DNA of 18,787 nucleotides from Thiobacillus sp. (GCA_020216925.1 JAIWOL010000154.1:1-18787); one strand, 5' to 3'. Counted from the stretch's first letter, positions 7,315 to 15,507 are shown. Notes: generated by a model from the sequence alone, not told the origin. Translations and numbers: made by a program.

Positions 7315-7375
7315 CCCGAGGAGCGTTGCGACAGCACCAGGCTGCCAGGCTCGGGATGTTCCCAACGGCGCTCAC
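7315..7375 (+). promoter_or_regulatory. S-adenosylhomocysteine (SAH) riboswitch
   Basis: The sequence matches the SAH riboswitch consensus, with GAGGAGCG near the 5' end, GCCAGGCTCGG in the middle and AACGGCGCTCAC at the 3' end. P1 forms from CCCGAG (7315-7320) and CTCGGG (7350-7355), a perfect 6-bp helix. The inner stem uses AGC (7333-7335) and GCT (7341-7343). The pseudoknot forms from GAGCG (7321-7325) and CGCTC (7369-7373). This class turns expression on when SAH accumulates and is known upstream of ahcY and metF in proteobacteria. The ahcY Shine-Dalgarno sequence lies 25 bp past the aptamer. I did not resolve the expression platform. Confidence 0.93.
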
Positions 7376-7411
7376 GTTTTCTTTATGTCACCGTACAGAA
7401 AGGAGGGCGTG

Positions 7412-8836
7412 ATGCACGCCGTATCTCAAACAGCCAACTTCACCGATTTCGTCGTCGCCGACATGTCGCTTGCCGACTGGGGCCGCCGTGAAATCCGCAT
7501 CGCCGAAACCGAAATGCCAGGGCTGATGGCGATCCGCGAGGAGTTTGCCGCTGCCAAGCCGCTCAAGGGCGCGCGCATCACCGGCTCCCTTCACATGACC
7601 ATCCAGACCGCGGTGCTGATCGAAACCCTGCAAGCGCTCGGCGCGGAAGTACGCTGGGCGTCGTGCAACATCTTCTCGACCCAGGATCATGCCGCCGCCG
7701 CCGTCGTTGCCACCGGCACGCCGGTGTTCGCAGTGAAGGGCGAATCGCTCGAAGACTACTGGGATTACACCCATCGCATTTTCGAATGGCCGGACGGCGG
7801 GTATTCGAACATGATCCTCGACGACGGCGGCGACGCCACGCTGCTGCTGCACCTGGGCGCGCGCGCCGAACAGGACATCTCGGTCGTCGCCAACCCCACC
7901 AGCGAAGAAGAGCGCGTGCTCTATGCCGCGATCAAGGCCAGAATCGCCGAAGCGCCCGGCTGGTACTCGACGCGCCTCGCGGCGATTCGCGGCGTAACCG
8001 AGGAAACCACCACCGGCGTGCATCGCCTGTATCAGATGCATCAGCGCGGCGAGTTGAAATTTCCGGCCATCAACGTCAACGATTCGGTCACCAAATCCAA
8101 ATTCGATAACCTGTATGGCTGCCGGGAATCGCTGGTCGATGGCATCAAGCGCGCCACCGACGTGATGGTGGCGGGCAAGATCGCCGTCGTTGCCGGTTAC
8201 GGCGACGTTGGCAAGGGCAGTGCGCAGGCGCTGCGCGCGCTGTCGGCCCAGGTGTGGGTGACGGAAATCGATCCGATCTGCGCGCTGCAAGCCGCCATGG
8301 AAGGCTACCGCGTGGTGACCATGGATTATGCGGCCGACAAGGCCGATATTTTCGTCACCGCTACCGGCAACTTCCACGTCATCACTCACGACCACATGGC
8401 GAAGATGAAAGATCAGGCCATCGTCTGCAACATCGGCCACTTCGACAATGAAATCGACGTGGCGAGCATCGAGAAGTACACGTGGGAAGAGATCAAGCCG
8501 CAGGTCGATCACGTGATTTTTCCCGACGGCAAGCGGATCATCCTGCTCGCCAAGGGCCGTCTGGTGAATCTGGGCTGCGCCACCGGTCATCCCAGCTATG
8601 TCATGTCGTCATCGTTCGCCAACCAGACGATCGCGCAAATCGAACTGTGGCAGGAACGCGATTCGGGCAAGTATCCGGTCGGCGTCTATACCCTGCCCAA
8701 GCATTTGGACGAGAAAGTCGCGCGGCTGCAACTGAAGAAGCTCAACGCGCAGCTGACCGAGCTCACCGACTATCAGGCGCAGTACATCGGCGTTGCGAAA
8801 ACCGGCCCGTACAAGCCCGACCACTATCGTTACTGA
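7412..8836 (+). CDS. ahcY: Adenosylhomocysteinase (SAH hydrolase)
   Basis: AhcY hydrolyses SAH to homocysteine and adenosine, removing the product that inhibits methyltransferases. The 474-residue protein shows the N-terminal [41 protein letters not shown] (85-98), [14 protein letters not shown], the NAD-binding [13 protein letters not shown] (259-271), [31 protein letters not shown] and the conserved terminal KPDHYRY. The ATG at 7412 is chosen because AGGAGG at 7401-7406 is well spaced from it. An in-frame ATG at 7385 lacks a ribosome site, and the frame further upstream merely reads through the riboswitch and terminators. It is the first gene of an operon with the PF04020 protein and metF, controlled by the SAH riboswitch. 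Confidence 0.98.
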   Translation: MHAVSQTANFTDFVVADMSLADWGRREIRIAETEMPGLMAIREEFAAAKPLKGARITGSLHMTIQTAVLIETLQALGAEVRWASCNIFSTQDHAAAAVVATGTPVFAVKGESLEDYWDYTHRIFEWPDGGYSNMILDDGGDATLLLHLGARAEQDISVVANPTSEEERVLYAAIKARIAEAPGWYSTRLAAIRGVTEETTTGVHRLYQMHQRGELKFPAINVNDSVTKSKFDNLYGCRESLVDGIKRATDVMVAGKIAVVAGYGDVGKGSAQALRALSAQVWVTEIDPICALQAAMEGYRVVTMDYAADKADIFVTATGNFHVITHDHMAKMKDQAIVCNIGHFDNEIDVASIEKYTWEEIKPQVDHVIFPDGKRIILLAKGRLVNLGCATGHPSYVMSSSFANQTIAQIELWQERDSGKYPVGVYTLPKHLDEKVARLQLKKLNAQLTELTDYQAQYIGVAKTGPYKPDHYRY

Positions 8837-8865
8837 TCCGGCCTCCGATCCGAAAGGCGCACGCC

Positions 8866-9213
8866 ATGCGACTGTTGCTGCTGTGGATACTGAACGCCGT
8901 CGCCCTGCTCGCGGTGACGTATCTCCTGCCCTCGATCCAGGTGGACGGCTTCGGCTCGGTGCTGCTGGCGGCGCTGGTGCTGGGATTCATCAACACATTG
9001 GTGCGGCCGCTTCTGGCCTTGCTGACGCTGCCGATTACGGTGATTACGCTGGGCCTGTTCTATCTGGTGCTCAACGGCCTCCTGTTCTGGCTCGCCAGCG
9101 CCCTGATTCCCGGTTTCCAGGTTGGCGGCTTCGTGTCGGCGCTGCTTGGCGCATTGCTCTACGGCGTGATCGCCTGGGTGTTGTCCGCTCTCGTTCCGGG
9201 TAAAAAAGGCTGA
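8866..9213 (+). CDS. PF04020 family membrane protein (annotated as 'phage holin family', YvlD-like)
   Basis: This 115-residue, very hydrophobic protein has about four transmembrane helices: residues 2-20, 27-48, 50-80 with a proline/glycine break, and 88-110. It ends in a short basic tail (GKKG). Motifs typical of the family are visible, including the repeated GF.SxLLxALxxGxIN pattern and RPLLxLLTLPITVITLGLFYLVLN. Databases often name this family after a holin, but it is widespread on chromosomes and there is no phage gene nearby. It begins 29 bp after ahcY with AAGG at 8853-8856 and ends 2 bp before metF. It is thus an integral member of the SAH-controlled operon. Its function is not known to me. 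Confidence 0.9.
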   Translation: MRLLLLWILNAVALLAVTYLLPSIQVDGFGSVLLAALVLGFINTLVRPLLALLTLPITVITLGLFYLVLNGLLFWLASALIPGFQVGGFVSALLGALLYGVIAWVLSALVPGKKG

Positions 9214-9215
9214 AC

Positions 9216-10046
9216 ATGACTGCACATACTTTCAGCTTCGAGTTCTTCCCGCCCAAAACAGCGGAGGGGATGGAGAAGCTGCGCGCAACACAGCAGCAGC
9301 TGGCGCAACTCCAGCCCAAATTCTTTTCCGTGACCTTTGGCGCGGGCGGTTCGACCCGCGACCGTACCTTCGATACGGTGCGGGAAATCCAGGCATCCGG
9401 TTCGGAAGCCGCGCCGCATTTGTCTTGCATCGGCTCGACGCGGGGCAGCATTCGCGACATTCTCGCCGACTACAAAGGGCAGGGCATCCGCCATCTGGTC
9501 GCGCTGCGCGGCGACCTGCCGTCCGGCACCCTGGACGCGGGCGAATTCAACTACGCCAATGAATTGGTCGAATTCATCCGCAGCGAAACCGGCGACTGGT
9601 TCGAGATCGAGGTGGCCGCCTATCCGGAAATCCACCCGCAGGCGCGTTCGTGGAAGGACGATCTGGCGAACTTCAAACGCAAGGTCGATGCCGGTGCGGA
9701 TTCGGCGATCACCCAGTATTTTTTCAATGCCGACGCCTACTTCCGGTTTGTGGAAGAAACCCGGGCGATGGGCGTCGAAATTCCTGTCGTGCCGGGCATC
9801 ATGCCCATCGGCAATTACGTCCAGCTGGCCCGGTTTTCGGACGCGTGCGGCGCGGAAATCCCGCGCTGGCTGCGCAAAAAACTGGAAAGCTACGGCGACG
9901 ATCTGGCGTCGATCCGCGCCTTTGGCCTCGACGTGGTCACCGACCTGTGCCAGCGCCTGCTGGCCGGCGGCGCACCGGGCCTGCATTTCTACACCATGAA
10001 TCAGGCGGGGCCAACCGAGACGATCTGGCGTCGCCTGGGCATTTAG
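9216..10046 (+). CDS. metF: 5,10-methylenetetrahydrofolate reductase
   Basis: MetF reduces methylene-THF to 5-methyl-THF, the methyl donor for remaking methionine from homocysteine. This 276-residue flavoprotein shows FSFEFFPPKT with the catalytic glutamate E9, FFSVTFGAGGSTRDRT, HLSCIGSTRG, LRGDLPSG, ADSAITQYFFNADAYFRFVEE and VPGIMPIGNY. It is the normal bacterial length, without the C-terminal regulatory domain of eukaryotic enzymes. The ATG at 9216 comes 2 bp after the PF04020 stop, so translation is probably coupled. Being behind the SAH riboswitch places methyl-folate supply under the same signal as SAH removal. No metE or metH is in the window. Confidence 0.97.
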   Translation: MTAHTFSFEFFPPKTAEGMEKLRATQQQLAQLQPKFFSVTFGAGGSTRDRTFDTVREIQASGSEAAPHLSCIGSTRGSIRDILADYKGQGIRHLVALRGDLPSGTLDAGEFNYANELVEFIRSETGDWFEIEVAAYPEIHPQARSWKDDLANFKRKVDAGADSAITQYFFNADAYFRFVEETRAMGVEIPVVPGIMPIGNYVQLARFSDACGAEIPRWLRKKLESYGDDLASIRAFGLDVVTDLCQRLLAGGAPGLHFYTMNQAGPTETIWRRLGI

Positions 10047-10047
10047 G

Positions 10048-10070
10048 CAGCCGCGATCAGGCAGCGGCTG
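10048..10070. terminator. Weak hairpin between convergent metF and the small unknown gene
   Basis: CAGCCGC (10048-10054) and GCGGCTG (10064-10070) form a 7-bp stem with a 9-nt loop. It lies between two convergent stops. Neither side has a T-run, so it is not a convincing intrinsic terminator. Confidence 0.3.
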
Positions 10071-10084
10071 GCCCGGCGTAATCC

Positions 10085-10396
10085 CTACAGCCAGGTAATC
10101 CGCTGCTGCAAGACGGCGAGTTGCACCGCGGCGCCTCGCAGGCTGGCGGCGTCGCCGGTCGAGCCCGTCACCACGCCCTTGCCGGCCACTGGCGCGAGAT
10201 TGTCGAGCTTGAAGCGGCCCTTGCCGGTCTGGTCGCGCAGAAAGCAGCTTTCGTCGAAGAACAGGCGGTCGCCGCTCGCGTCGATCTCGTCGGAATCGAC
10301 CGTATCGTAACCGATGAGCCTTTTCACGTCGTCGAGGCCGGCGATTTCCACGGCGCTGACGGTTTTGAGATTGGCGTCGATGAGGTAGGCGTTCAT
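10085..10396 (-). CDS. Small hypothetical protein (103 residues)
   Basis: I do not recognise this protein with confidence. It starts MNAYLIDANLKTVSAVEIAGLDDVKRLIGYDTVDSDEID and continues with GDRLFFDESCFLRDQTGKGRFKLDNLAPVAGKGVVTGS. The pattern of a short beta-rich start, an acidic middle and a nucleotide-like glycine stretch resembles the DUF3846 type only loosely. It is soluble, with no membrane segment or signal peptide. The ATG at 10396 overlaps the TGA of the aminotransferase gene as ATGA, so it is translated with it. Composition matches the neighbours. It is probably a real gene whose function may relate to the aminotransferase, but that is inference from position. Confidence 0.78.
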   Translation of the reverse strand: MNAYLIDANLKTVSAVEIAGLDDVKRLIGYDTVDSDEIDASGDRLFFDESCFLRDQTGKGRFKLDNLAPVAGKGVVTGSTGDAASLRGAAVQLAVLQQRITWL

Positions 10397-11508
10397 TTCA
10401 GGCAGTCTTTCAGCGCGCTGAGGCAATAATCGATGTTTTCCTGTTTCGCCGAATATCCCATCAGGCCGATGCGCCATATCTTGCCCGCCATGTCGCCCAG
10501 GCCTGCGCCGATTTCCAGGTTGAATTCTGCCAGCAGCCTGGCGCGCACCGCCGCGTCGTCCACCCCCTCGGGCACGTAGACACTGTTGAGTTGCGGCAGG
10601 CGGGCCGATTCTTCGACCACGTATTTCAGGCCCAGCGCCTCCAGCCCGGCTTTCAGCTTTTCGTGCATGGCGCGATGCCGTGCCCAGGCGTTTTCCAGAC
10701 CTTCCTCTTCGAGGATCGCCAGCGCTTCGTGCAGGCCGTACATGGGGTTGATCGGCGCCGTGTGATGGTAGGTGCGCTTGCCCGCGCTCTGCCAGTAGCC
10801 GAGCACGAGGTTGAGATCGAGGAACCAGCTCTGCACCGGCGTTTTGCGCGCCTGGATTTTGTCGATGGCCTTCTGCGAGAACGATACGGGCGACAGGCCG
10901 GGCGTGCACGACAGACACTTCTGGCTGCCGGAATACGCGGCGTCGATGCCCCATGCGTCGAGATGGATGGGCGTGCCGCCGAGGCTGGTGACGCAGTCCA
11001 TGATGGTGAGCGCGCCGTGTTCCTGCGCGATTTTGGCGAGCGTTTCGGCGTCGGACTGTGCCCCGGTCGAGGTTTCGGCGTGAACAAACGCCAGCACTTT
11101 GGCGTCCGGATTGGCCTTGAACGCTTCGCGCACTTTTTCCGGCGAAACCGGCGCGCCCCACGCGTCTTCGACCGCGACGGCCACGCCACCGCAGCGTTTG
11201 ACGTTTTCCAGCATCCGCCCGCCGAACACGCCATTACGGCAGACGATGACCTTGTCGCCGGGTTCGACGAGATTCACGAAACACATTTCCATGCCCGCCG
11301 AGCCGGGCGCAGAGACCGGGAAGGTCAGCGCGTTGCCGGTCTTGAATGCCATGCGCAGCATGGACTTGATCTCTTCCATCAGCGAGACGAAGGCCGGGTC
11401 GAGGTGACCGATGGTCGGGCGCGCCATCGCGGCGAGAATGCGCGGCGACACGTCGGACGGGCCGGGGCCCATGAGGATGCGCCTGGGGGGGAGGAAGGAA
11501 GTAGTCAT
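10393..11508 (-). CDS. Class V pyridoxal-phosphate aminotransferase (serine/alanine-glyoxylate type)
   Basis: This 371-residue enzyme belongs to the alanine-glyoxylate / serine-glyoxylate aminotransferase group. Visible features are LMGPGPSDVSPRILAAMARPTIGHLDPAF at the start, PGSAGMEMCFVNLVEPGDKV, the cofactor aspartate region IMDCVTSLGGTPIHLDAWGID (169-189) and the Schiff-base lysine K197 in SGSQKCLSCTPGLSPV. The C-terminal half has KRTYHHTAPINPMYGLHEAL. It moves an amino group from serine or alanine to glyoxylate; the sequence alone does not fix the donor. The start at 11508 (MTTSFLPP) has the G-rich alignment expected of the family. A TACAAT box 43 bp upstream suggests its own promoter. 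It is followed by a coupled small gene. Confidence 0.92.
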   Translation of the reverse strand: MTTSFLPPRRILMGPGPSDVSPRILAAMARPTIGHLDPAFVSLMEEIKSMLRMAFKTGNALTFPVSAPGSAGMEMCFVNLVEPGDKVIVCRNGVFGGRMLENVKRCGGVAVAVEDAWGAPVSPEKVREAFKANPDAKVLAFVHAETSTGAQSDAETLAKIAQEHGALTIMDCVTSLGGTPIHLDAWGIDAAYSGSQKCLSCTPGLSPVSFSQKAIDKIQARKTPVQSWFLDLNLVLGYWQSAGKRTYHHTAPINPMYGLHEALAILEEEGLENAWARHRAMHEKLKAGLEALGLKYVVEESARLPQLNSVYVPEGVDDAAVRARLLAEFNLEIGAGLGDMAGKIWRIGLMGYSAKQENIDYCLSALKDCLK

Positions 11509-11550
11509 AAACCGTGTTTTCAGTATGGAGTGAATCAAAACAAAGACTTG

Positions 11551-11556
11551 ATTGTA
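11551..11556 (-). promoter_or_regulatory. -10 box for the aminotransferase gene
   Basis: The minus strand reads TACAAT, 43 bp before the aminotransferase ATG, in the 71-bp gap after the TtcA-family gene. No good -35 is visible at 16-18 bp (AACGGC is the nearest). It suggests an independent promoter for the two-gene unit. Confidence 0.45.
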
Positions 11557-11579
11557 GCCGCAAAGCTGGCCGGGCCGTT

Positions 11580-12335
11580 TCAGGCTGGGGGGGTGCCCAT
11601 GAGGGGCCGCATTGCGGTGAGCAGGCTGCTGAAAAGGCGCGGGTGCGATTTTTCCTGTTCGGCCAGCATCTGCTTCATGGCGTAGCGCTGCTGCGGTCTG
11701 GCGAAGCAGGCGGGACAGTTCTCGAAGATGACCGGCAGGCCGCTGTCGGCCGCAAAGGCGCGGGTCTGGCGTTCGCGCACGTAGGCAAAGGGCCGAACGA
11801 CGCGCAGGTCGCCGGCGTCGTTGAGGTAGTGCGGTGACATGGTGCGCAGCTTGCCGCCGAAGAACATCGACATCATCAGGGTTTCGGCCAGGTCGTCGAG
11901 ATGCTGCGCCAGCGCGACCACATTGCAGTGCTGTTCGCGCGCTACCCGATAGAGAATGCCGCGCCGCATGCGCGAGCAGTAGGCGCAGTACGAATCGCTG
12001 TCGCGGGTCAGGGTCTTCTGCGCTTCTTCGAGGATGGGCTGCGATTCCAGAAAATAAGGCACGCCGAGTCCAGCCATGTAAGGCATGAGCGGCGACGGAT
12101 CGAACTGGTCGGACTGCGGGTCGACGGTGCACGCCAGCAATTCGAATCTGACCGGCGCCTTCTGTTGCAGGTGGCGCAGCGTGTGCAGCAGCGAGAGCGA
12201 ATCCTTGCCGCCGGACAGGCCCAGCAGGACGCGGTCGCCGTCGCGGATCATGCGCCAGTCGCCAATGGCGCGGCCCGCGCCGGACAGCAGCGAACGCGAG
12301 GGCCTGATCCAGGCGGGGGCGGCGTCGGCGCTCAT
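11580..12335 (-). CDS. ttcA: TtcA-family tRNA 2-thiocytidine synthetase
   Basis: TtcA thiolates cytidine 32 of certain tRNAs using an iron-sulphur cluster and ATP. This 251-residue protein has the PP-loop SGGKDS (41-46), the pair C117-A-Y-C120 followed by SRMRRGILYRVARE, and a third cysteine region with C207 and C210 (ENCPACFARPQQR). E. coli TtcA has CxxC plus one later cysteine followed by a GSQPN segment; here that segment reads CPACFARP, so this may be a divergent subfamily. The protein is shorter than E. coli TtcA (about 310), mainly at the termini. The ATG at 12335 overlaps the msbA TGA as ATGA. Family membership is firm; strict orthology to TtcA is less so. Confidence 0.85.
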   Translation of the reverse strand: MSADAAPAWIRPSRSLLSGAGRAIGDWRMIRDGDRVLLGLSGGKDSLSLLHTLRHLQQKAPVRFELLACTVDPQSDQFDPSPLMPYMAGLGVPYFLESQPILEEAQKTLTRDSDSYCAYCSRMRRGILYRVAREQHCNVVALAQHLDDLAETLMMSMFFGGKLRTMSPHYLNDAGDLRVVRPFAYVRERQTRAFAADSGLPVIFENCPACFARPQQRYAMKQMLAEQEKSHPRLFSSLLTAMRPLMGTPPA

Positions 12336-14071
12336 GCGGAGAACTGCAGGGCGTGAAGTTGTGCGTAGCGGCCCTGTTTTGCCAGCAGGTCGCGGTGCGA
12401 GCCGGTTTCGACGATGCGTCCGCCTTCGAGCACGACGATGCGGTTGGCGCGTTCGATGGTGGAGAGCCGATGGGCGATGACCAGGGTGGTGCGATTCTGC
12501 ATCAGCGTTTCCAGCGCGGCCTGTACGTGGCGTTCGGATTCGTTGTCGAGTGCGGAGGTGGCTTCGTCGAGGATGAGGACGGGGGCGTTCTTGAGGATGG
12601 CGCGGGCGATGGCAATTCTTTGGCGCTGGCCGCCGGAGAGCCGCATGCCGTTCTCGCCGATCACGGTGTCGAGCCTGTCGGGCAGCGCCTGGATGAAGTC
12701 CCAGGCATGCGCGGCCACGCAGGCGGCGCGGATTTCTTCGGGGGTGGCGTCGCGTTTCGTGCCGTAGGCAATGTTGTGCGCGAGGGTGTCGTTGAACAGC
12801 ACCACGTCCTGCGAAACCAGGGCGATCTGCGCGCGCAGGTTCTGTAGCGCGAAGTTGCGTGTGTCAACGCCGTCGAGTTCGATCGAACCGCTGTCCGGGT
12901 CGTAAAAACGCGGCACCAGATTGGCGAGCGTGGTCTTGCCCGACCCCGAGGCGCCGACCAGTGCGACGGTCTCGCCCGGCGCGATGTCGAGGCTGACGCG
13001 ATCAAGCGCCGGCTGCTCCTTGCCGGGATAGGTGAGACTCACCTCGCGCAGCGTGAGCCGGCCCTGCGCGCGTGCCACGTGGTGCGTGCCGGTATCGCGC
13101 TCCGCATCCTGATCGAGCAGGGTGAAGATGGTCTCGGAGGCAGCCAGTCCGCGCTGCATCTGGTCGTTCACCGCAGTCAGGCGCTTCAATGGCGCGAACA
13201 GCAACAGCATGGACATGAAGAAGGCCACGAAGCCGCCCACCGTGGTGGCGTCTTCGCTGGCCTGGTCGGCCGCGATGTAGACGATGATGGCGAGGGCGAT
13301 GGCCGCCAGGAACTGCACCAGCGGCTCATACACGGCGTTGGCGGCCACCCGTTTCATTTCGAAGCTGCGCGCCTGGTTGGCGGCGTGCCGGAAGCGCCCC
13401 TGCTCGTAGGCTTCGCCACCGTAGAGCTTAACCACGCGATGTCCGCCGACGGCCTCGTCGACCACCTGCGTGAGTTCGCCGATGTTCTGCTGCGCCTTGC
13501 GCGACAGGCCGCGCAGGCGTTTGCTGGCGATGCGCACCACCCATAGCGTGAGCGGCGCCATGCCGAAAACGATGAGGGTGAGTTTCCAGTTCAGCCACAG
13601 CAGGTAGCCCAAAAGGCCCAGCACGGTGAGGGTGTCGCGCACCAGGGTGGTGACGGCGGTGGTGGCGGATTGCGTGACCTGGGTGACGTTGAAAGCCAGA
13701 TGCGCGATCAGCTGGCCACTGGGGTTCTGGTCGAAATAACGGGTCGGCAGCGTCATCAGCTTGTCGAACATGGCGGCGCGCAGGTCCATCACCAGGCGGC
13801 TGCCGACCCAGGCCATGCAATAGGTACTGATGAAGCTGGTGACGCCGCGCACCAGAAAGAGTGCCAGCAGCAGCGCGGGAACCCAGCGGATGAAATCTTC
13901 GTTCTTGCCGACGAATCCTTCGTCGAGCAGGGGTTTGAAAAGGGCCGGCAACACGGGTTCGGTTGCGGCGGTGAGCACCAGCCCGACGATGGACAGTGCG
14001 AACATGCGCCAGTAAGGTTTGACGTAGCCGAGCAGACGACCGTACAGCTGGCGGCTGGTGGGCAGGCTCAT
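12332..14071 (-). CDS. msbA: Lipid A export ABC transporter, permease-ATPase MsbA
   Basis: MsbA flips lipid A-core across the inner membrane, using ATP. The 579-residue half-transporter has a six-helix transmembrane domain (about residues 15-310) and a nucleotide-binding domain. In the latter are Walker A GASGSGKT (373-380), the Q-loop glutamine Q421, signature LSGGQ (478-482), Walker B VLILDE (498-503) and the switch histidine H534. The ATG at 14071 overlaps the mgtE TGA as ATGA. Other ABC exporters share this layout, but length and overall pattern fit MsbA. It is some 8 kb from the two lipid A acyltransferase genes, which it serves in the same pathway. Confidence 0.93.
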   Translation of the reverse strand: MSLPTSRQLYGRLLGYVKPYWRMFALSIVGLVLTAATEPVLPALFKPLLDEGFVGKNEDFIRWVPALLLALFLVRGVTSFISTYCMAWVGSRLVMDLRAAMFDKLMTLPTRYFDQNPSGQLIAHLAFNVTQVTQSATTAVTTLVRDTLTVLGLLGYLLWLNWKLTLIVFGMAPLTLWVVRIASKRLRGLSRKAQQNIGELTQVVDEAVGGHRVVKLYGGEAYEQGRFRHAANQARSFEMKRVAANAVYEPLVQFLAAIALAIIVYIAADQASEDATTVGGFVAFFMSMLLLFAPLKRLTAVNDQMQRGLAASETIFTLLDQDAERDTGTHHVARAQGRLTLREVSLTYPGKEQPALDRVSLDIAPGETVALVGASGSGKTTLANLVPRFYDPDSGSIELDGVDTRNFALQNLRAQIALVSQDVVLFNDTLAHNIAYGTKRDATPEEIRAACVAAHAWDFIQALPDRLDTVIGENGMRLSGGQRQRIAIARAILKNAPVLILDEATSALDNESERHVQAALETLMQNRTTLVIAHRLSTIERANRIVVLEGGRIVETGSHRDLLAKQGRYAQLHALQFSA

Positions 14072-15507
14072 AACAGCAGCAGGGTGGCGAGCCCGAGAAA
14101 AATGAAGAAGCCCATGCTGTCGGTGATGAAGGTGAGCAGGACCGACGAGCCGATCGCAGGGTCGCGCTTCACCCGTTCCAGGGTCAGGGGAATGAAGATG
14201 CCGGCGAGCGCGGCGACCAGCAGGTTGAGCAGCATGGCGAGCGCCATCACGCCGCCCAGGGCGGGGTTGTCATACAGCAGCCAGGCGAAGACGCCGACCA
14301 CCGAGCCCCAGACCACGCCATTGAGCGTGGCGACGCCCAGTTCCTTCAGAACCAGACGGCGCGCGTTCGTGGGGGTGATGTGACCGAGCGCAAGCCCGCG
14401 GATGATGAGGGTGATGGTCTGGTTGCCGGTATTGCCGCCGATGCCGGCGATGATCGGCATGAGCGCGGCGAGCGCGGCGAGTTTTTCGATGCTGCCCTCG
14501 AACGCGCCGATCACGCGCGAAGCGACGAACGCTGTGCACAGATTGATCGCCAGCCACATCCAGCGGTTCTTGGCCGCGTTCCACACGGTGGAGAAGAGGT
14601 CTTCCTCTTCCTTCAGGCCGGCCATGGAAAGCATGTCGGCGTCGGCGGATTCGCGAATGTAGTCGACCACCGCATCGACGGTGAGACGGCCGATGAGGCG
14701 GCCGCGTGCGTCGACCACGGGGGCCATCACCAGGTCGTAGCGTTCGAAGGCCTGAGAGGCTTCGTGCGCTTCGTCTTCCGGCAGAAATTTCACGAAGTCT
14801 TCCACCATGACCGCTGCGACTGACGCTTCGGGATCGGTGGTCAGCAGCCGCTTCAGGGGCAACACGCCGATGAGCCGGTCCTGGTCGACGACAAACAGCT
14901 TGTCGAGCTGGTCGGGCAGTTCGCCGAGGCGGCGCAGATAACGCAGCGCGACCTCGATGGTGACATCCGCGCGAATGGTCACCATCTCGAAATCCATCAA
15001 CGCCCCGACCGAATCTTCGGGATAGGACAACGCGGATTGCAGTCGCGCGCGCTTCTGTACGTCCAGCGTGGTCAGCAGTTCCTGGATCACGTCCTGCGGC
15101 AGGTCGGCCGCGATGTCAGCGATCTCGTCGGTATCGAGCGATTCGGCGGCGGCCAGCAGCTCGTCGCGATCCATCGTCTCGATGAGCGATTCGCGCACCG
15201 AGTCGGACACCTCGAGCAGAATCTCGCCGTCGCGTTCGGCCTTGACCTGATCCCAGACGAGCTTGCGCTCGTTGAGCGGCAGGGCCTCGAGGATGTAGGC
15301 AATGTCAGCCGGATGCAGCTGTTCCAGCTTGCGTTGCAGTTCGGAGAGGTTCTGTTTGTGGACGAGGTTTTCCACTAGATCCTGGCGCGGCCCGCCCTGC
15401 TTGTGGACGAGATCTTCCACCAGTCGCATCCGGCCGAGCAGGGTCTGCACCTGCGCGAGGTGCGTTTCGAGCGTGTCCTGCGACTGCTTTTCGTGGGTAT
15501 CGATCAT
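14068..15507 (-). CDS. mgtE: Magnesium transporter MgtE
   Basis: MgtE is a Mg2+-gated channel in the inner membrane. The 479-residue protein has an N domain (about 45-165, LQRKLEQLHPADIAYILEALPLNERKLVWDQV), two CBS domains (about 165-295, including LFVVDQDRLIGVLPLKRLL and VMAPVVDARGRLIGRLTVDAV) and five membrane helices (about 315-479). The last contain IAGIGGNTGNQTITLIIRGLALG and the ion-coordinating aspartate in FITDSMGFF. The start at 15507 lacks a clear Shine-Dalgarno sequence. The N-terminal segment carries an internal 15-residue repeat (LVEDLVHKQ and LVENLVHKQ) that looks like a local duplication outside the core N domain. It follows mtgA by 40 bp. Confidence 0.95.
   Translation of the reverse strand: MIDTHEKQSQDTLETHLAQVQTLLGRMRLVEDLVHKQGGPRQDLVENLVHKQNLSELQRKLEQLHPADIAYILEALPLNERKLVWDQVKAERDGEILLEVSDSVRESLIETMDRDELLAAAESLDTDEIADIAADLPQDVIQELLTTLDVQKRARLQSALSYPEDSVGALMDFEMVTIRADVTIEVALRYLRRLGELPDQLDKLFVVDQDRLIGVLPLKRLLTTDPEASVAAVMVEDFVKFLPEDEAHEASQAFERYDLVMAPVVDARGRLIGRLTVDAVVDYIRESADADMLSMAGLKEEEDLFSTVWNAAKNRWMWLAINLCTAFVASRVIGAFEGSIEKLAALAALMPIIAGIGGNTGNQTITLIIRGLALGHITPTNARRLVLKELGVATLNGVVWGSVVGVFAWLLYDNPALGGVMALAMLLNLLVAALAGIFIPLTLERVKRDPAIGSSVLLTFITDSMGFFIFLGLATLLLL
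15352..15423. repeat. 45-bp-spaced direct repeat inside mgtE
   Basis: The 27-bp segments at 15352-15378 and 15397-15423 differ at only four positions and lie exactly 45 bp apart. On the minus strand they encode LVENLVHKQ and LVEDLVHKQ. The in-frame spacing (15 codons) indicates a past tandem duplication within the coding region. Confidence 0.85.

Noticed and set aside
7181..7411. N-terminal extension of AhcY by 77 residues
   Set aside because: The extension only translates the terminator repeats and the riboswitch. The ATG at 7412 has a strong ribosome site.
7388..8590. 400-residue open frame on the minus strand
   Set aside because: It is the antisense shadow of ahcY, which has every family motif.
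8866..9213. Evidence of a prophage (holin name)
   Set aside because: PF04020 is a general chromosomal membrane family, and no phage gene lies around it.
10048..10070. Bidirectional intrinsic terminator between metF and the small gene
   Set aside because: There is a 7-bp stem but no T-run on either side; kept only as a weak feature.
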